NCBI RefSeq assembly: GCF_016863015.1
Contig: NZ_BOOB01000001.1
Span: 62,001-126,000, forward strand
DNA from: Microbispora amethystogenes
Lineage (GTDB): Bacteria; Actinomycetota; Actinomycetes; Streptosporangiales; Streptosporangiaceae
Length of the DNA: 64,000 nucleotides
Direction of reading: 5' to 3'
The notes under the pieces are model-generated. The model saw only the letters and a program-made list of their open reading frames with translations, ran no database searches and had not been told where the DNA came from. Shown in pieces: positions 8,702 to 16,659 of the stretch (the first letter of the stretch is position 1; each line of letters opens with the position of its first letter). A program made the translations under genes and the position numbers.

Positions 8702-9459
8702 GCGCGCACCACCTCCGGCCCGGCGGCGGCCAGCGCGGCGGCGAGGTCGGGGTCGATCCCGGCGTCGGTGATGACGACGTCGATCTCGCGGAGCGTCGCG
8801 AAGCGCGCCAGGTAGGTGGCGGAGAACTTCGTGTGGTCGGCCAGCAGGACGGCGCGGTCGGCGCAGGCGATCATCGCTCGTTTGATCGCCGCCTCGGCCG
8901 GGTCGGGGGTCGTCAGGCCCTTGGCCACCGAGCAGCCGTTGGTCGCCATGAAGGCGACGTCCACGTTGAGCTGCGCCAACTGCTGGATGGCCCAGTCCTC
9001 CACGGTCGCCAGCGTCCGGCCGCGCACCCGGCCGCCCAGCATGAGCACGGTCAGGTTGGGGCGGCTCGCCAGCATCGTGGCCAGTGGGGGCGAGTTCACG
9101 ACGACGGTGAGCTCGCGGTCCGGCGGCAGCGCCTGCACGAGCCGGCTCGTCGTGGAGCCCGCGTCGAGGACCACGGCGCCGTCCTGCGGAAGCTCGGCCA
9201 GGGCGGCTTTGGCGATGCGTTCCTTCTCGGCCGTCATCACCTCGTCCCTGGCGGCCAGGGCGGGCTCGAACCCCAGGCGCTCGACCGGGATGGCGCCGCC
9301 GTGCACGCGCCGCAGGACGCCCGCGCGCTCCAGGGCGGTCAGGTCGCGGCGGATCGTCTCCGTGGTGACGCCGAACCGCTCGGCCAGCGTCACCACGTCG
9401 ACCCGGCCGGCGTCCCGGGCCGCCCGCAGGATGTCCTGCTGCCGCTCCTCGGCGTACAT
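8698..9459 (-). CDS. DeoR/GlpR-family sugar regulator
   Basis: 253 residues. The N-terminal HTH, EERQQDILRAARDAG then VTLAERFGVTTETIRRDL, spans residues 4-45, followed by the family wing RRVHGGA. The C-terminal sugar-phosphate sensor has VVLDAGSTTSRL and the DGCSV/ADHTKF-type motifs (here TNGCSV and LADHTKFS). It is first gene of the fruK operon, so it likely represses fruK and the PTS genes until a sugar phosphate accumulates. A direct-repeat site just upstream supports autoregulation. Confidence 0.9.
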   Translation of the reverse strand: MYAEERQQDILRAARDAGRVDVVTLAERFGVTTETIRRDLTALERAGVLRRVHGGAIPVERLGFEPALAARDEVMTAEKERIAKAALAELPQDGAVVLDAGSTTSRLVQALPPDRELTVVVNSPPLATMLASRPNLTVLMLGGRVRGRTLATVEDWAIQQLAQLNVDVAFMATNGCSVAKGLTTPDPAEAAIKRAMIACADRAVLLADHTKFSATYLARFATLREIDVVITDAGIDPDLAAALAAAGPEVVRA

Positions 9460-9476
9460 CGTGTTGGTTCACCGCC

Positions 9477-9493
9477 GTTTCGATGTTGTTTCG
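9477..9493 (-). promoter_or_regulatory. candidate DeoR operator (direct repeat CGAAAC)
   Basis: On the minus strand CGAAAC occurs twice with an 11-bp period, 18-34 bases upstream of the deoR start codon. Direct repeats one helical turn apart are the usual layout for DeoR/GlpR-family operators. The AT-rich stretch beyond it (to about 9510) would be the promoter. Confidence 0.45.
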
Positions 9494-9614
9494 TATGTGT
9501 TTATACCTGGCTGTGTTGGAAGGTCAAGAGTGGCGCAGATCACGAAAAGGGCAATACGCGGGAAGTCCCCCTGCGTGGCGGCCTCTCCGGCGGTCTCGCG
9601 CCCCGTGCCGCCCG

Positions 9615-9641
9615 TGTCACGTCTCGTGCCTCCGGCGCGTC
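9615..9641 (+). promoter_or_regulatory. ECF41-type promoter of the sigJ-like gene
   Basis: TGTCACG, 16 bases, CGTC. This matches the published ECF41 promoter form (TGTCACA, 16 bases, CGTC). It ends 31 bases before the ATG of the sigJ-like gene, so it predicts autoregulation. Confidence 0.7.
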
Positions 9642-9672
9642 TCTATAGGGGAGGCGGAGACAAGGAGGCCAG

Positions 9673-10656
9673 ATGCCCGCGGTGACCGAGGGGCAGCCCG
9701 CACCGGTCGCCAGTTTCGAGAGCAGCCGTGAGCTGCTCTTCGGGGTGGCGTACCGGGTGCTGGGCAGCGTGAGCGACGCCGAGGACGTCGTCCAGGAGGC
9801 GTGGCTGCGGTGGGACCGCGTCGACCACGCCAGGATCGCCGACCCCCGGTCCTTCCTCGTCCAGGTCACGACGAGGCTCGCCCTCGACCGGCTGCGGTGG
9901 GCGAAGGCCCGCAGGGAGGCGTACGTCGGGCAGTGGCTGCCCGAGCCGCTGCCGACCGCGCCCGCGATCGAGGACGGCGCGGAGATCGCCGACTCGGTCT
10001 CCGTGGCCATGCTCGTGGTGATGGAGACTCTCTCCCCGCTGGAGCGGGTCGTGTTCGTGCTCCGCGAGGCGTTCGAGTTCTCCTTCGCCGACATCGCGGT
10101 GATGGTCGGCCGGTCCGAGGCCGCGGTCCGGCAGCTCGCCCGTCGCGCCCGCTCGCACGTGCGGGAGCGGCGGCCCCGGTTCCGGCAGGACCGCGACGTC
10201 CGCAGGCGGGTGACGGAGCGCTTCCTGGCCGCCTGCCTGGGCGGCGACCTGCGGGCGCTGCTCGACCTGCTCGCCCCCGAGGTCACCTTGTGCATCGACG
10301 GGAACGGCCGCCGCGGCGTGGCCAGGAACCGGGTCGAGGGCGCGGAGAAGGTCGGTCGCCTGCTCGTCCGCGGCCTGCGCAGGGTCCTGCGCCCGGACGG
10401 CGCCGCGGTCGCCGCCACCGGCGACGCCCGTGACGACATCGGGGACGACATCGGGAGCGGATCCGTCGTGGACGTCAACGGCGGGCCCGCGGCGCTCATC
10501 ACCGCGGGGGACGAGCCGATCGCGGTGATCGTGGTCGACGTCGACCTCGCCGCCGACCGCGTCACGCGCATCTGGATCATCGCCAACCAGGACAAGCTCG
10601 GGGGCGTCGAGGGCCGGCGACCCGGAAGACCCAGGCCCGTCCGCGCCGCGGGCTGA
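9673..10656 (+). CDS. sigJ: ECF sigma factor, ECF41/SigJ type with C-terminal SnoaL-like domain
   Basis: 327 residues. Sigma region 2 (SSRELLFGVAYRVLGS to SFLVQVTTRLALDRL) covers about 15-85 and region 4 (LSPLERVVFVLREAFEFS to RQLARRAR) about 125-175. The linker has the ECF41 motif WLPEPL near residue 97. A C-terminal NTF2/SnoaL-like domain follows with the ECF41 motifs DGNGRRG and NQDKL, which in this group replace an anti-sigma factor. The start ATG is preceded by AAGGAGG. It has its own ECF41 promoter at 9615. Downstream are qcrA and qcrB after 27 bases. The symbol is by similarity to mycobacterial SigJ. Confidence 0.85.
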   Translation: MPAVTEGQPAPVASFESSRELLFGVAYRVLGSVSDAEDVVQEAWLRWDRVDHARIADPRSFLVQVTTRLALDRLRWAKARREAYVGQWLPEPLPTAPAIEDGAEIADSVSVAMLVVMETLSPLERVVFVLREAFEFSFADIAVMVGRSEAAVRQLARRARSHVRERRPRFRQDRDVRRRVTERFLAACLGGDLRALLDLLAPEVTLCIDGNGRRGVARNRVEGAEKVGRLLVRGLRRVLRPDGAAVAATGDARDDIGDDIGSGSVVDVNGGPAALITAGDEPIAVIVVDVDLAADRVTRIWIIANQDKLGGVEGRRPGRPRPVRAAG

Positions 10657-10683
10657 CGGGCCGCGAGAGAAGCGACTTTCGTC

Positions 10684-11898
10684 ATGACGGACAACGAGCA
10701 CGAGACCGGACGCCCGGACGGGCGGCCTGAGGGGCGCCCGGAGCGGCGGACGCCCGCCCGTGTCATCGGCACCCCCTCGACCGAGGCTCCTTTATCCGGC
10801 ACACCCTTGTCCGGCACGCCCATGTCCGGGCGTCCGGGCGCGGCGGACGAGGGCCCGGACTTCAAGGGGCCGGTCTTCGAGGACCCGGACTTTCCCGCCG
10901 TCCCCGGCGTCGCGGGCGTCGTTCCGCAGGACGAACGGACGGCCCGCAGGGCGGAGCGGATCGCGGCGCTGTGCTTCCTGCTCGCGTTCGCCGCGCTCGT
11001 GGCCTTCCTCGTGACCTACGTCCGGCTCCAGACCGGCGGGCTGAGCGCGACGGGCGCCTCGCACGTCGCCCTCGGCGGGACGCTGACGCTGGCGCTGCTG
11101 GCGCTGGCCTCGGGGATCGTGATCTGGGTGCGCCAGATCATGCCGAAGTACGAACTGGTCCAGCGGCGCCACCCCATGGCCTCACCCGAGGACGTGCGGG
11201 CCGAGGTCGCGGCCACGTTCGTGCGCGGCGCCGGGGAGAGCGGCATCGGCAGGCACCGGCTGCTGCGCCGCACGCTGCTGCTCGCGGCGGCGCCGCTGGG
11301 CCTGGCGCCGCTGGTGCTGCTGCGCGACCTCGACACCACCGGCGTGCCCGCCGCACAGCTCCACCGGAAGCTGCGGCACACGGTCTGGGGGGAGCGGACC
11401 AGGGACGGCAAGCCGCTGCGCCTCGTCGTCGAGGGCACCGGCCAGCCGATCCGCGCGGCCGACTTCAACTCGCCCGGAGGCATCCTGTCGGTCGTCCCCC
11501 AGGGCTACGAGCACGACCTGAACGTCCTCGCCAAGGCGACGGTGATCCTCGTCAAGTTCCGTCCGGAGGAGCTGAAAGCCGGCACTAACCGGAACTGGAC
11601 CCACGACGGGATCGTCGCCTACTCCAAGATCTGCACGCACGTGGGCTGCCCCGCGGCGCTGTACGAGCAGACCACCCACCACATCCTGTGCCCGTGTCAC
11701 CAGTCCACCTTCGACGCCGCCGACGGGGCCAGGGTCGTGTTCGGCCCCGCCGCCCGGCCGCTGCCGCAGTTGCCGGTCGGCGTCGACGAGGAGGGCTACC
11801 TCGTCGCACGCGGCGACTTCGCCGCCCCGGTCGGTCCCAGCTACTGGGAGCGCGGCGACGCGGAGGCGCGGGCCAGGGAGAACGGAGGCCACCTTTGA
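10684..11898 (+). CDS. qcrA: cytochrome bc complex Rieske iron-sulfur subunit
   Basis: 404 residues. A charged, Pro/Gly-rich cytoplasmic N-terminus with near-repeats (SGTPLSGTPMSG near residue 40) is followed by hydrophobic segments near 98-118, 126-148 and 198-216, the three-helix anchor typical of actinobacterial QcrA. The Rieske domain has CTHVGC near 320 and CPCHQS near 338, ligating the 2Fe-2S cluster. It passes electrons from menaquinol to cytochrome c. Its stop overlaps the TTG start of qcrB (TTGA). The usual upstream qcrC (diheme cytochrome c) and ctaE are missing here. Confidence 0.92.
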   Translation: MTDNEHETGRPDGRPEGRPERRTPARVIGTPSTEAPLSGTPLSGTPMSGRPGAADEGPDFKGPVFEDPDFPAVPGVAGVVPQDERTARRAERIAALCFLLAFAALVAFLVTYVRLQTGGLSATGASHVALGGTLTLALLALASGIVIWVRQIMPKYELVQRRHPMASPEDVRAEVAATFVRGAGESGIGRHRLLRRTLLLAAAPLGLAPLVLLRDLDTTGVPAAQLHRKLRHTVWGERTRDGKPLRLVVEGTGQPIRAADFNSPGGILSVVPQGYEHDLNVLAKATVILVKFRPEELKAGTNRNWTHDGIVAYSKICTHVGCPAALYEQTTHHILCPCHQSTFDAADGARVVFGPAARPLPQLPVGVDEEGYLVARGDFAAPVGPSYWERGDAEARARENGGHL

Positions 11899-13556
11899 GT
11901 GAACTGAGAACCGTGCCCGAACGCATCGCCGGGCCGGCCACCTTCCTGGACGACCGCCTGGGCGCGGGCGGCTTCGCGAGACGCAACCTGCGCAAGATCT
12001 TCCCCGACCACTGGTCGTTCCTTCTCGGCGAGATCGCGCTGTACTCGTTCGTCATCCTGCTGCTTACGGGCACCTTCCTGACGTTCTGGTTCAAGCCGAG
12101 CATGGGGGAGATCGTCTACGACGGCACGTACGCCCCGCTCAAGGGGGTGACGATGTCCGAGGCGTACGCGTCCTCCCTGAAGATCAGCTTCGAGGTCCGG
12201 GGCGGCCTGCTCATCCGGCAGATCCATCACTGGGCCGCCCTGATCTTCATCGGCGGCATGATGGCGCACGCCCTGCGGGTCTTCTTCACCGGCGCCTACC
12301 GCAAGCCGCGCGAGCTCAACTGGATCATCGGAGTGGTGATCCTCTCCGTCGCGCTGTTCGAGGGCCTGACCGGCTACTCCCTGCCCGACGACCTGCTGTC
12401 CGGCGCCGGCCTCCGGGTCACCCAGGGGGTGGTCATCGGCCTGCCGGTGGTCGGCACCTACCTCAACTTCTTCCTGTTCGGGAGCGAGTATCCGGGCGAG
12501 GACGTCATCTCCCGCTTCTACTCGATCCACATCCTGCTCCTGCCCGGCCTGATCCTGGCGCTGGTCACCGCGCACCTGATCCTGATGTGGGTGCAGAAGC
12601 ACACGCAGTTCCCCGGCAAGGGACGCACCAACCGCAACGTGGTCGGCGCGCCCTTCTACCCGGCCTTCATGGCGAAGTCGGGGGCGTTCTTCCTGTTCAC
12701 GTTCGCCGTGATCGCCGGTCTCGGCACGTTCGCGCAGATCAACCCCGTCTGGTTGTACGGGCCGTACAGCCCCGCCGACATCTCGGCCGGCTCGCAGCCC
12801 GACTTCTACCTGGCCTTCCTCGAAGGGGCGCTGCGCATCATGCCCGCCTGGGAGCTCAACATCTTCGGCACCTCCCAGGCCGGCACGATCCCGCTCAGCG
12901 TGGTCATCCCCGCGCTGGTGCCGCTGGGGATCATCGTCGTCGGGATGGCGCTCTACCCGTTCCTGGAACGATGGATCACCGGTGACCACCGCGAGCACCA
13001 CCTCGCGGACCGGCCGCGCGACAACCCGCACCGCACCTCGATCGGCATGGCGGCCATCGCGTTCTACGGCGTGCTGTGGCTGTTCGGCGGCAACGACATC
13101 ATCTCCGCGAACTTCCGCGTCAGCCTCTACACGACGACCTGGGCCGGACGGATCCTCGTGTTCGTCGCGCCCGTGCTGGCGTACGCGATCACCTACCGCA
13201 TCTGCCTGGGGCTGCAGCGCTCCGACGTCGCGGTGCTCACGCACGGCGTGGAGTCGGGGGTGATCAAACGGCTGCCGGACGGCAGGTACGTCGAGGTCCA
13301 CTCGCGGCCGGCGGAGGACATCGAGGCGCACCTGCGCGGCCGGGAGCCGGTGCCGGTGCTGCCGTACGACGAGGCCGTGCCTCCCAAGGGCATGCGCGGG
13401 CCGATCGGCAGGCTGCGCCTGCGGATGTCCAGGGCGTACGGAGGGGAGAAGATCCCGATCGCGAACGGCGGCCCGCACGGCGAGAACGGTCAGGCCGCGC
13501 TCCCGGCGGGCGCGTCCCCGGACGCTCTTCCGGAGGACCGTGCGCTGACGCGCTGA
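11895..13556 (+). CDS. qcrB: cytochrome bc complex cytochrome b subunit
   Basis: 553 residues, multi-spanning. The four heme-b histidines lie in IRQIHHWAALIFIGGMMAHALR (first pair region, written in two halves IRQIHHWAA and MMAHALR, near 110-130) and in RFYSIHILLLPG and VTAHLILMW (near 205-230). The quinol-site loop reads AGSQPDFY where many bacteria have PEWY; actinobacteria commonly carry this form. The start is TTG 11895, 6 bases after GGAGG, overlapping the qcrA stop. It ends at a strong shared terminator. Confidence 0.92.
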   Translation: MSELRTVPERIAGPATFLDDRLGAGGFARRNLRKIFPDHWSFLLGEIALYSFVILLLTGTFLTFWFKPSMGEIVYDGTYAPLKGVTMSEAYASSLKISFEVRGGLLIRQIHHWAALIFIGGMMAHALRVFFTGAYRKPRELNWIIGVVILSVALFEGLTGYSLPDDLLSGAGLRVTQGVVIGLPVVGTYLNFFLFGSEYPGEDVISRFYSIHILLLPGLILALVTAHLILMWVQKHTQFPGKGRTNRNVVGAPFYPAFMAKSGAFFLFTFAVIAGLGTFAQINPVWLYGPYSPADISAGSQPDFYLAFLEGALRIMPAWELNIFGTSQAGTIPLSVVIPALVPLGIIVVGMALYPFLERWITGDHREHHLADRPRDNPHRTSIGMAAIAFYGVLWLFGGNDIISANFRVSLYTTTWAGRILVFVAPVLAYAITYRICLGLQRSDVAVLTHGVESGVIKRLPDGRYVEVHSRPAEDIEAHLRGREPVPVLPYDEAVPPKGMRGPIGRLRLRMSRAYGGEKIPIANGGPHGENGQAALPAGASPDALPEDRALTR

Positions 13557-13571
13557 CCTGTCGTGAGCGCC

Positions 13572-13606
13572 GATGTGGTCCGGGCCGATTCGGCCCGGAC
13601 CACATC
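13572..13606. terminator. bidirectional terminator between qcrB and the 13.6 kb gene
   Basis: Perfect 16-bp stem (GATGTGGTCCGGGCCG with complement) around the loop ATT, 15 bases after the qcrB stop and 33 bases after the stop of the convergent minus-strand gene. Confidence 0.85.
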
Positions 13607-13639
13607 CGGCTGCTCAGTGGCCCTGTTCGATGGTCCTGT

Positions 13640-14185
13640 TCAGCGATCCCGCTGCTCCGGCACCGGCCACCGCGACTCCGGCGGGTCGGCCGGGCGGATC
13701 TCGGTGAACAGCTTGAGCGTCACCGGCCGCAGCCGCTGCCACGCCTCGGCCGGCCAGCGCAGGCTCACCGAGGGGAACACGGTCTCCAGCACGATCTTGA
13801 GGTAGGAGCGGCCGGTGCCGGCGACCGGGACCTCCGTGCACAGGGCGGACACGGTCGCGGAGGTCTCCCGCCTGCCGAGCCGAAGCCGGGCGTTCCCCAT
13901 GACCTCGTTGGGGGCGTGGCCGGTCTCGAGGTCCACCGACTCCCAGAAGAGCACGGGGGCCTCGTCCTCCTGCAGCCACGACGGATAGACCGGCAACGGC
14001 AGCTGCAGCGTGAAGCCCGCCAGCAGCCCGGGAGGGCTCAGATAGAAGGAACCGTGGAAACAGGGCAGTTCGTGCAGGAGCCGAGGCCCCTTCGACGTCG
14101 TCATCGACAGCGTTCCCTCGCTGGCGTCCATGGCGATCCGCCATGCGCTCGGATCGGCGTGGGACGCGTCCGGGACGAAGACCAT
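13640..14185 (-). CDS. hypothetical protein, family not recognised
   Basis: 181 residues from ATG 14185, chosen because GAGGTG lies about 8 bases before it; upstream codons in the frame lack coding bias. The protein is soluble-looking, opens MVFVPDASHADPSAWRIAMD, and has mid-part segments rich in beta-strand formers (FHGSFYLSPPGLLAGFTLQL) and conserved-looking tryptophans. No signal peptide or membrane segment is seen. No function is assigned. A TGTCACG-17-CGTC element sits about 80 bases upstream, suggesting it may belong to the ECF41 regulon discussed in the findings. Confidence 0.7.
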   Translation of the reverse strand: MVFVPDASHADPSAWRIAMDASEGTLSMTTSKGPRLLHELPCFHGSFYLSPPGLLAGFTLQLPLPVYPSWLQEDEAPVLFWESVDLETGHAPNEVMGNARLRLGRRETSATVSALCTEVPVAGTGRSYLKIVLETVFPSVSLRWPAEAWQRLRPVTLKLFTEIRPADPPESRWPVPEQRDR

Positions 14186-14267
14186 CAGTTGTTCACCTCG
14201 CTGTGCGGCAGGGAGGCGGCACGGTGGCGAGCGGAGGGGTTCCGCCGATTCGTGCCGCCAAAAGAAT

Positions 14268-14295
14268 GACGTATCCCGGGGGCCGGAACGTGACA
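14268..14295 (-). promoter_or_regulatory. ECF41-like promoter (17-bp spacer) toward the 13.6 kb gene
   Basis: Minus strand: TGTCACG, 17 bases, CGTC. It ends 83 bases before the start codon of the unknown 181-residue protein. The spacer is one base longer than in the other matches, so it is less certain. Confidence 0.45.
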
Positions 14296-14330
14296 TCCGC
14301 ATTGCGGCGGCAATTCGCCGCGCGTTCGCG

Positions 14331-14357
14331 TGTCACATTCCGCGAGTCGCGTTCGTC
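14331..14357 (+). promoter_or_regulatory. ECF41-type promoter upstream of the truncated sigma gene
   Basis: TGTCACA, 16 bases, CGTC: an exact match to the ECF41 consensus. The nearest credible gene is the sigma-like gene at 14644, which would leave a leader of about 280 bases. Confidence 0.65.
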
Positions 14358-14643
14358 TTAATGAGAAAGAGGCGGTCCGGCGTGCCCGCGGGCACCGCCG
14401 GGGCCGTCGGCAAAGGGGCGCCGGCGAAGAGAAGCCGAGCAAAGGAGAGGGGAGGAATTCTGGGCGTGGCGGTTCCGCCGGTGTAAATTGCGGGCGATGA
14501 GGAAAATCGTCGAATCGGGCGTCGCCGGGGCTTGCGGCGCCGCGCGTACTGGTGTCCGGCAGGGCGGGCGACGGGCGGCGACGTACGGCTGGCGGCCCGG
14601 TGGGCGGCGTCCGGAGATCGGACCACGACTACGAGGAGAGCGC

Positions 14644-15171
14644 ATGGAGCGTCATCCGGATGGGCCGGCCGGAGCGGACCACGCGTTCCAGGCGTTCGAG
14701 GAACACGCCGCTCTGCTCCACGCGGTGGCGCGCAGCGTGCTCGGCGACGGCGGGGAGGCCGCGCGCGTGGTCGAGGAGACCCGGACCCGCTGGCTGGCCC
14801 GTCAGGGCGACCGGCCGGCGGGATTCCCGAACGCGCTCATCGGACTGGTCACCGTGCTGGCGCTGACGCGCCTGCGCGTCGCGCAGGCCAACGGCGAGGA
14901 GCACATCGGCCCCTGGCTGCCGGAGCCGCTGCGGGGCGAGCCCGATCTGCAACTGGCCGAGTCGGTCTCGGCGGCCCTGGCGGCCGTCCTCGGCATGCTG
15001 GACCAGGACGAGCGGACGGTGTTCCTGCTGCACCACGGCTTCGGGCTCGCGCACACCGACATCGCCGCCGTCACCGGGCTCACGGAGGAGGCGGTGGACG
15101 TGATCGACGCCAGGGCCAGAGCGCGGGTGCGCTGCGAGGTGCGCCCTGTCCGGCGGAACGACGGTGGCTGA
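14644..15171 (+). CDS. truncated ECF41-like sigma factor without the SnoaL domain
   Basis: 175 residues from ATG 14644 (GAGGAGAG upstream). Region-2-like helices (HAAALLHAVARSVLGDGG, ALIGLVTVLALTRLRVAQ) and the ECF41 linker motif WLPEPL near residue 98 are present. A region-4-like helix set follows (LDQDERTVFLLHHGFG, HTDIAAVTGLTEEAVD). The protein ends right after region 4, so the C-terminal NTF2-like regulatory domain of ECF41 factors is absent. Region 2 looks diverged and may not bind core RNA polymerase well. It could be a constitutive sigma factor, a competitor, or a decaying copy of the 9.7 kb gene. Confidence 0.7.
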   Translation: MERHPDGPAGADHAFQAFEEHAALLHAVARSVLGDGGEAARVVEETRTRWLARQGDRPAGFPNALIGLVTVLALTRLRVAQANGEEHIGPWLPEPLRGEPDLQLAESVSAALAAVLGMLDQDERTVFLLHHGFGLAHTDIAAVTGLTEEAVDVIDARARARVRCEVRPVRRNDGG

Positions 15172-15244
15172 TCCGCACAGCGGAGGGGGCGGGGTGTGCA
15201 ACTGAGGAAAACCCGCAGTTACCACCCGCGCCCGTACCATTCCG

Positions 15245-15283
15245 CACCTGGTATCACCACCTGGTACCACGCCGCACCTGGTA
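15245..15283. repeat. three copies of CACCTGGTA
   Basis: The 9-mer CACCTGGTA occurs exactly at 15245, 15258 and 15275, in the 122-bp gap between convergent genes. Two copies continue as CC to give a GGTACC palindrome core. Function unknown; possible regulator-binding or termination element. Confidence 0.6.
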
Positions 15284-15293
15284 CCGCCCGCGG

Positions 15294-15689
15294 TCAGTGG
15301 CCTCGCTGCGTCAGCCCGTACAGGTTGCCGTCGTGGCCGCGGATCTGCGCCCACCGGCCCCCCTCCCGCCACGGGGTGGCCTGCGGCGCCACGACGATCT
15401 CCACGCCCCGCCCCCGCAGGTCCCGGCAGGTGGCGTCGACGTCGTCGCAGTCGAACCAGCCGTGGGTCATCCGTCCGGCGCGGGCCTCCAGCGCCTCCAG
15501 GATCTCGGGCTCGACGGCGGCGAGGGCCACACAGGTCTGCGCGCCCGGCGGGCGCACCTCCACCCAGCGGCGCCCCTCGCCCTGGGGGACGTCCGCCGCG
15601 AGCTCGAAGCCCAGCGTCCCGGTGAGGAACTCCAGGGTCCTGCTCTGGTCGCTGACGTAGAGCACGGCGAGCCGTGGATTCACGATCAC
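15294..15689 (-). CDS. VOC-family (glyoxalase-like) protein
   Basis: 131 residues with a VOC unit: VNPRLAVLYVSDQSRTLEF at the start, LGFELAADVPQGEGRRW, and the metal-side end WREGGRWAQIRGHDGNLYGL. The start is one of two in-frame GTG codons (15689 or 15683) behind GGGAGG; both give nearly the same protein. It lies 25 bases after the sigma gene stop on the same strand, so it is probably the sigma factor's operon partner and possible target. The substrate is unknown. Confidence 0.82.
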   Translation of the reverse strand: MIVNPRLAVLYVSDQSRTLEFLTGTLGFELAADVPQGEGRRWVEVRPPGAQTCVALAAVEPEILEALEARAGRMTHGWFDCDDVDATCRDLRGRGVEIVVAPQATPWREGGRWAQIRGHDGNLYGLTQRGH

Positions 15690-15714
15690 GATGCCTCCCG
15701 GCGGTCGTCGGGCG

Positions 15715-16659
15715 TCACGCGCTCTGCACCGAGAACTGGCGCCGTACGGACGGTTCGGCCACCGCCGCCGCGCAGTCGGCGAGCCCGAGCCGGACCTCCT
15801 TGAGGCGCGCGGGGTCACCGATGACGTCGATGGACGCGATGCGGTCACCGGAGAAGGCGAACTCGATGACGAGCTGGAGGCGTCCGTGCGGAGCGACCAC
15901 CGCCCCCACGGCGCCGTTGACGAGAGCGGGCCAGGCGAAGCGCGCCCTGCGGATGTTGGTGCGCGTCTCCTCGGCGACCGCGCGTGCGCCCCGCATCTCC
16001 GCCTGCGCCCTGACCTGCCCGCGCAGGGCGACGGCGTCGGCCCGGCGTACGACGTCGGGGGCCAGCACCGCGAGCAGGGCGTCGATGTCGCCGGCCCGGG
16101 AGGCGGCCAGGAAGGCGTCCACCACCACACGCTGCCTGACCAGGTCGGAGGAGGGGACGTCGGCCGTGTCGTGCACCCGGCGGCGGGCGCGGCTGGCCAG
16201 CTTCTTCGCGGCCGCCGGCGTGCGTTCCACGATCACGGCGATCTCGTCGAACGGCACGGCGAACAGGTCGTGCAGCACGAAGGCGGCGCGCTCGGCCGGG
16301 CCGAGCGTGTCGAGGACCACGAGCAGCGCGAGACCGACGGAGTCGGCGAGCACCGCCTCGTCCGCCGGGTCGGCGGTCTCCTCGTGGGGGGCCAGCATGT
16401 CGAGCTCGGTCAGGTCGGCGAAGTCCTCACGCCGGCGGCTGCGCGAGCGCAGCATGTCGAGACAGACCCGCCCGGTGATCGTCGTGAGCCAGGCGGTCAG
16501 GTTGTCGACGGAGGCGGAGTCGGCACGGCAGGCGCGCAGCCAGGTCTCCTGCACCGCGTCGTCGGCCTCGTCCGCGCTGCCCAGCATGCGGAACGCGACT
16601 CCGCGCAGATGCCCGCGGGATCGGTCGAAGTGCTCGGCCAATTGGGCCTGGTCGTTCAT
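15715..16659 (-). CDS. ECF sigma factor with C-terminal SnoaL-like domain
   Basis: 314 residues. Region 2 (HFDRSRGHLRGVAFRMLGS to LTTITGRVCLDMLRSRS) spans about 10-75, region 4 (LGPAERAAFVLHDLFAVP to AAKKLASRARRRV) about 118-165, and an NTF2/SnoaL-like domain (VDAFLAASRAGDIDALLAVLAPD onward) fills the rest. It lacks WLPEPL, so it belongs to a different SigJ-like subgroup from the 9.7 kb factor. It is followed by the VOC gene. No clear ECF41 promoter was seen upstream, so it may answer to another signal. Confidence 0.85.
   Translation of the reverse strand: MNDQAQLAEHFDRSRGHLRGVAFRMLGSADEADDAVQETWLRACRADSASVDNLTAWLTTITGRVCLDMLRSRSRRREDFADLTELDMLAPHEETADPADEAVLADSVGLALLVVLDTLGPAERAAFVLHDLFAVPFDEIAVIVERTPAAAKKLASRARRRVHDTADVPSSDLVRQRVVVDAFLAASRAGDIDALLAVLAPDVVRRADAVALRGQVRAQAEMRGARAVAEETRTNIRRARFAWPALVNGAVGAVVAPHGRLQLVIEFAFSGDRIASIDVIGDPARLKEVRLGLADCAAAVAEPSVRRQFSVQSA

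Larger units (their letters stand above)
14186..14643. other. 458-bp divergent intergenic region with two ECF41-like promoters
   Basis: Lies between the unknown minus-strand gene and the truncated sigma gene. It holds the two facing-away promoter matches listed separately. The remainder is lower in GC and shows no convincing codon bias in any frame. Confidence 0.6.
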
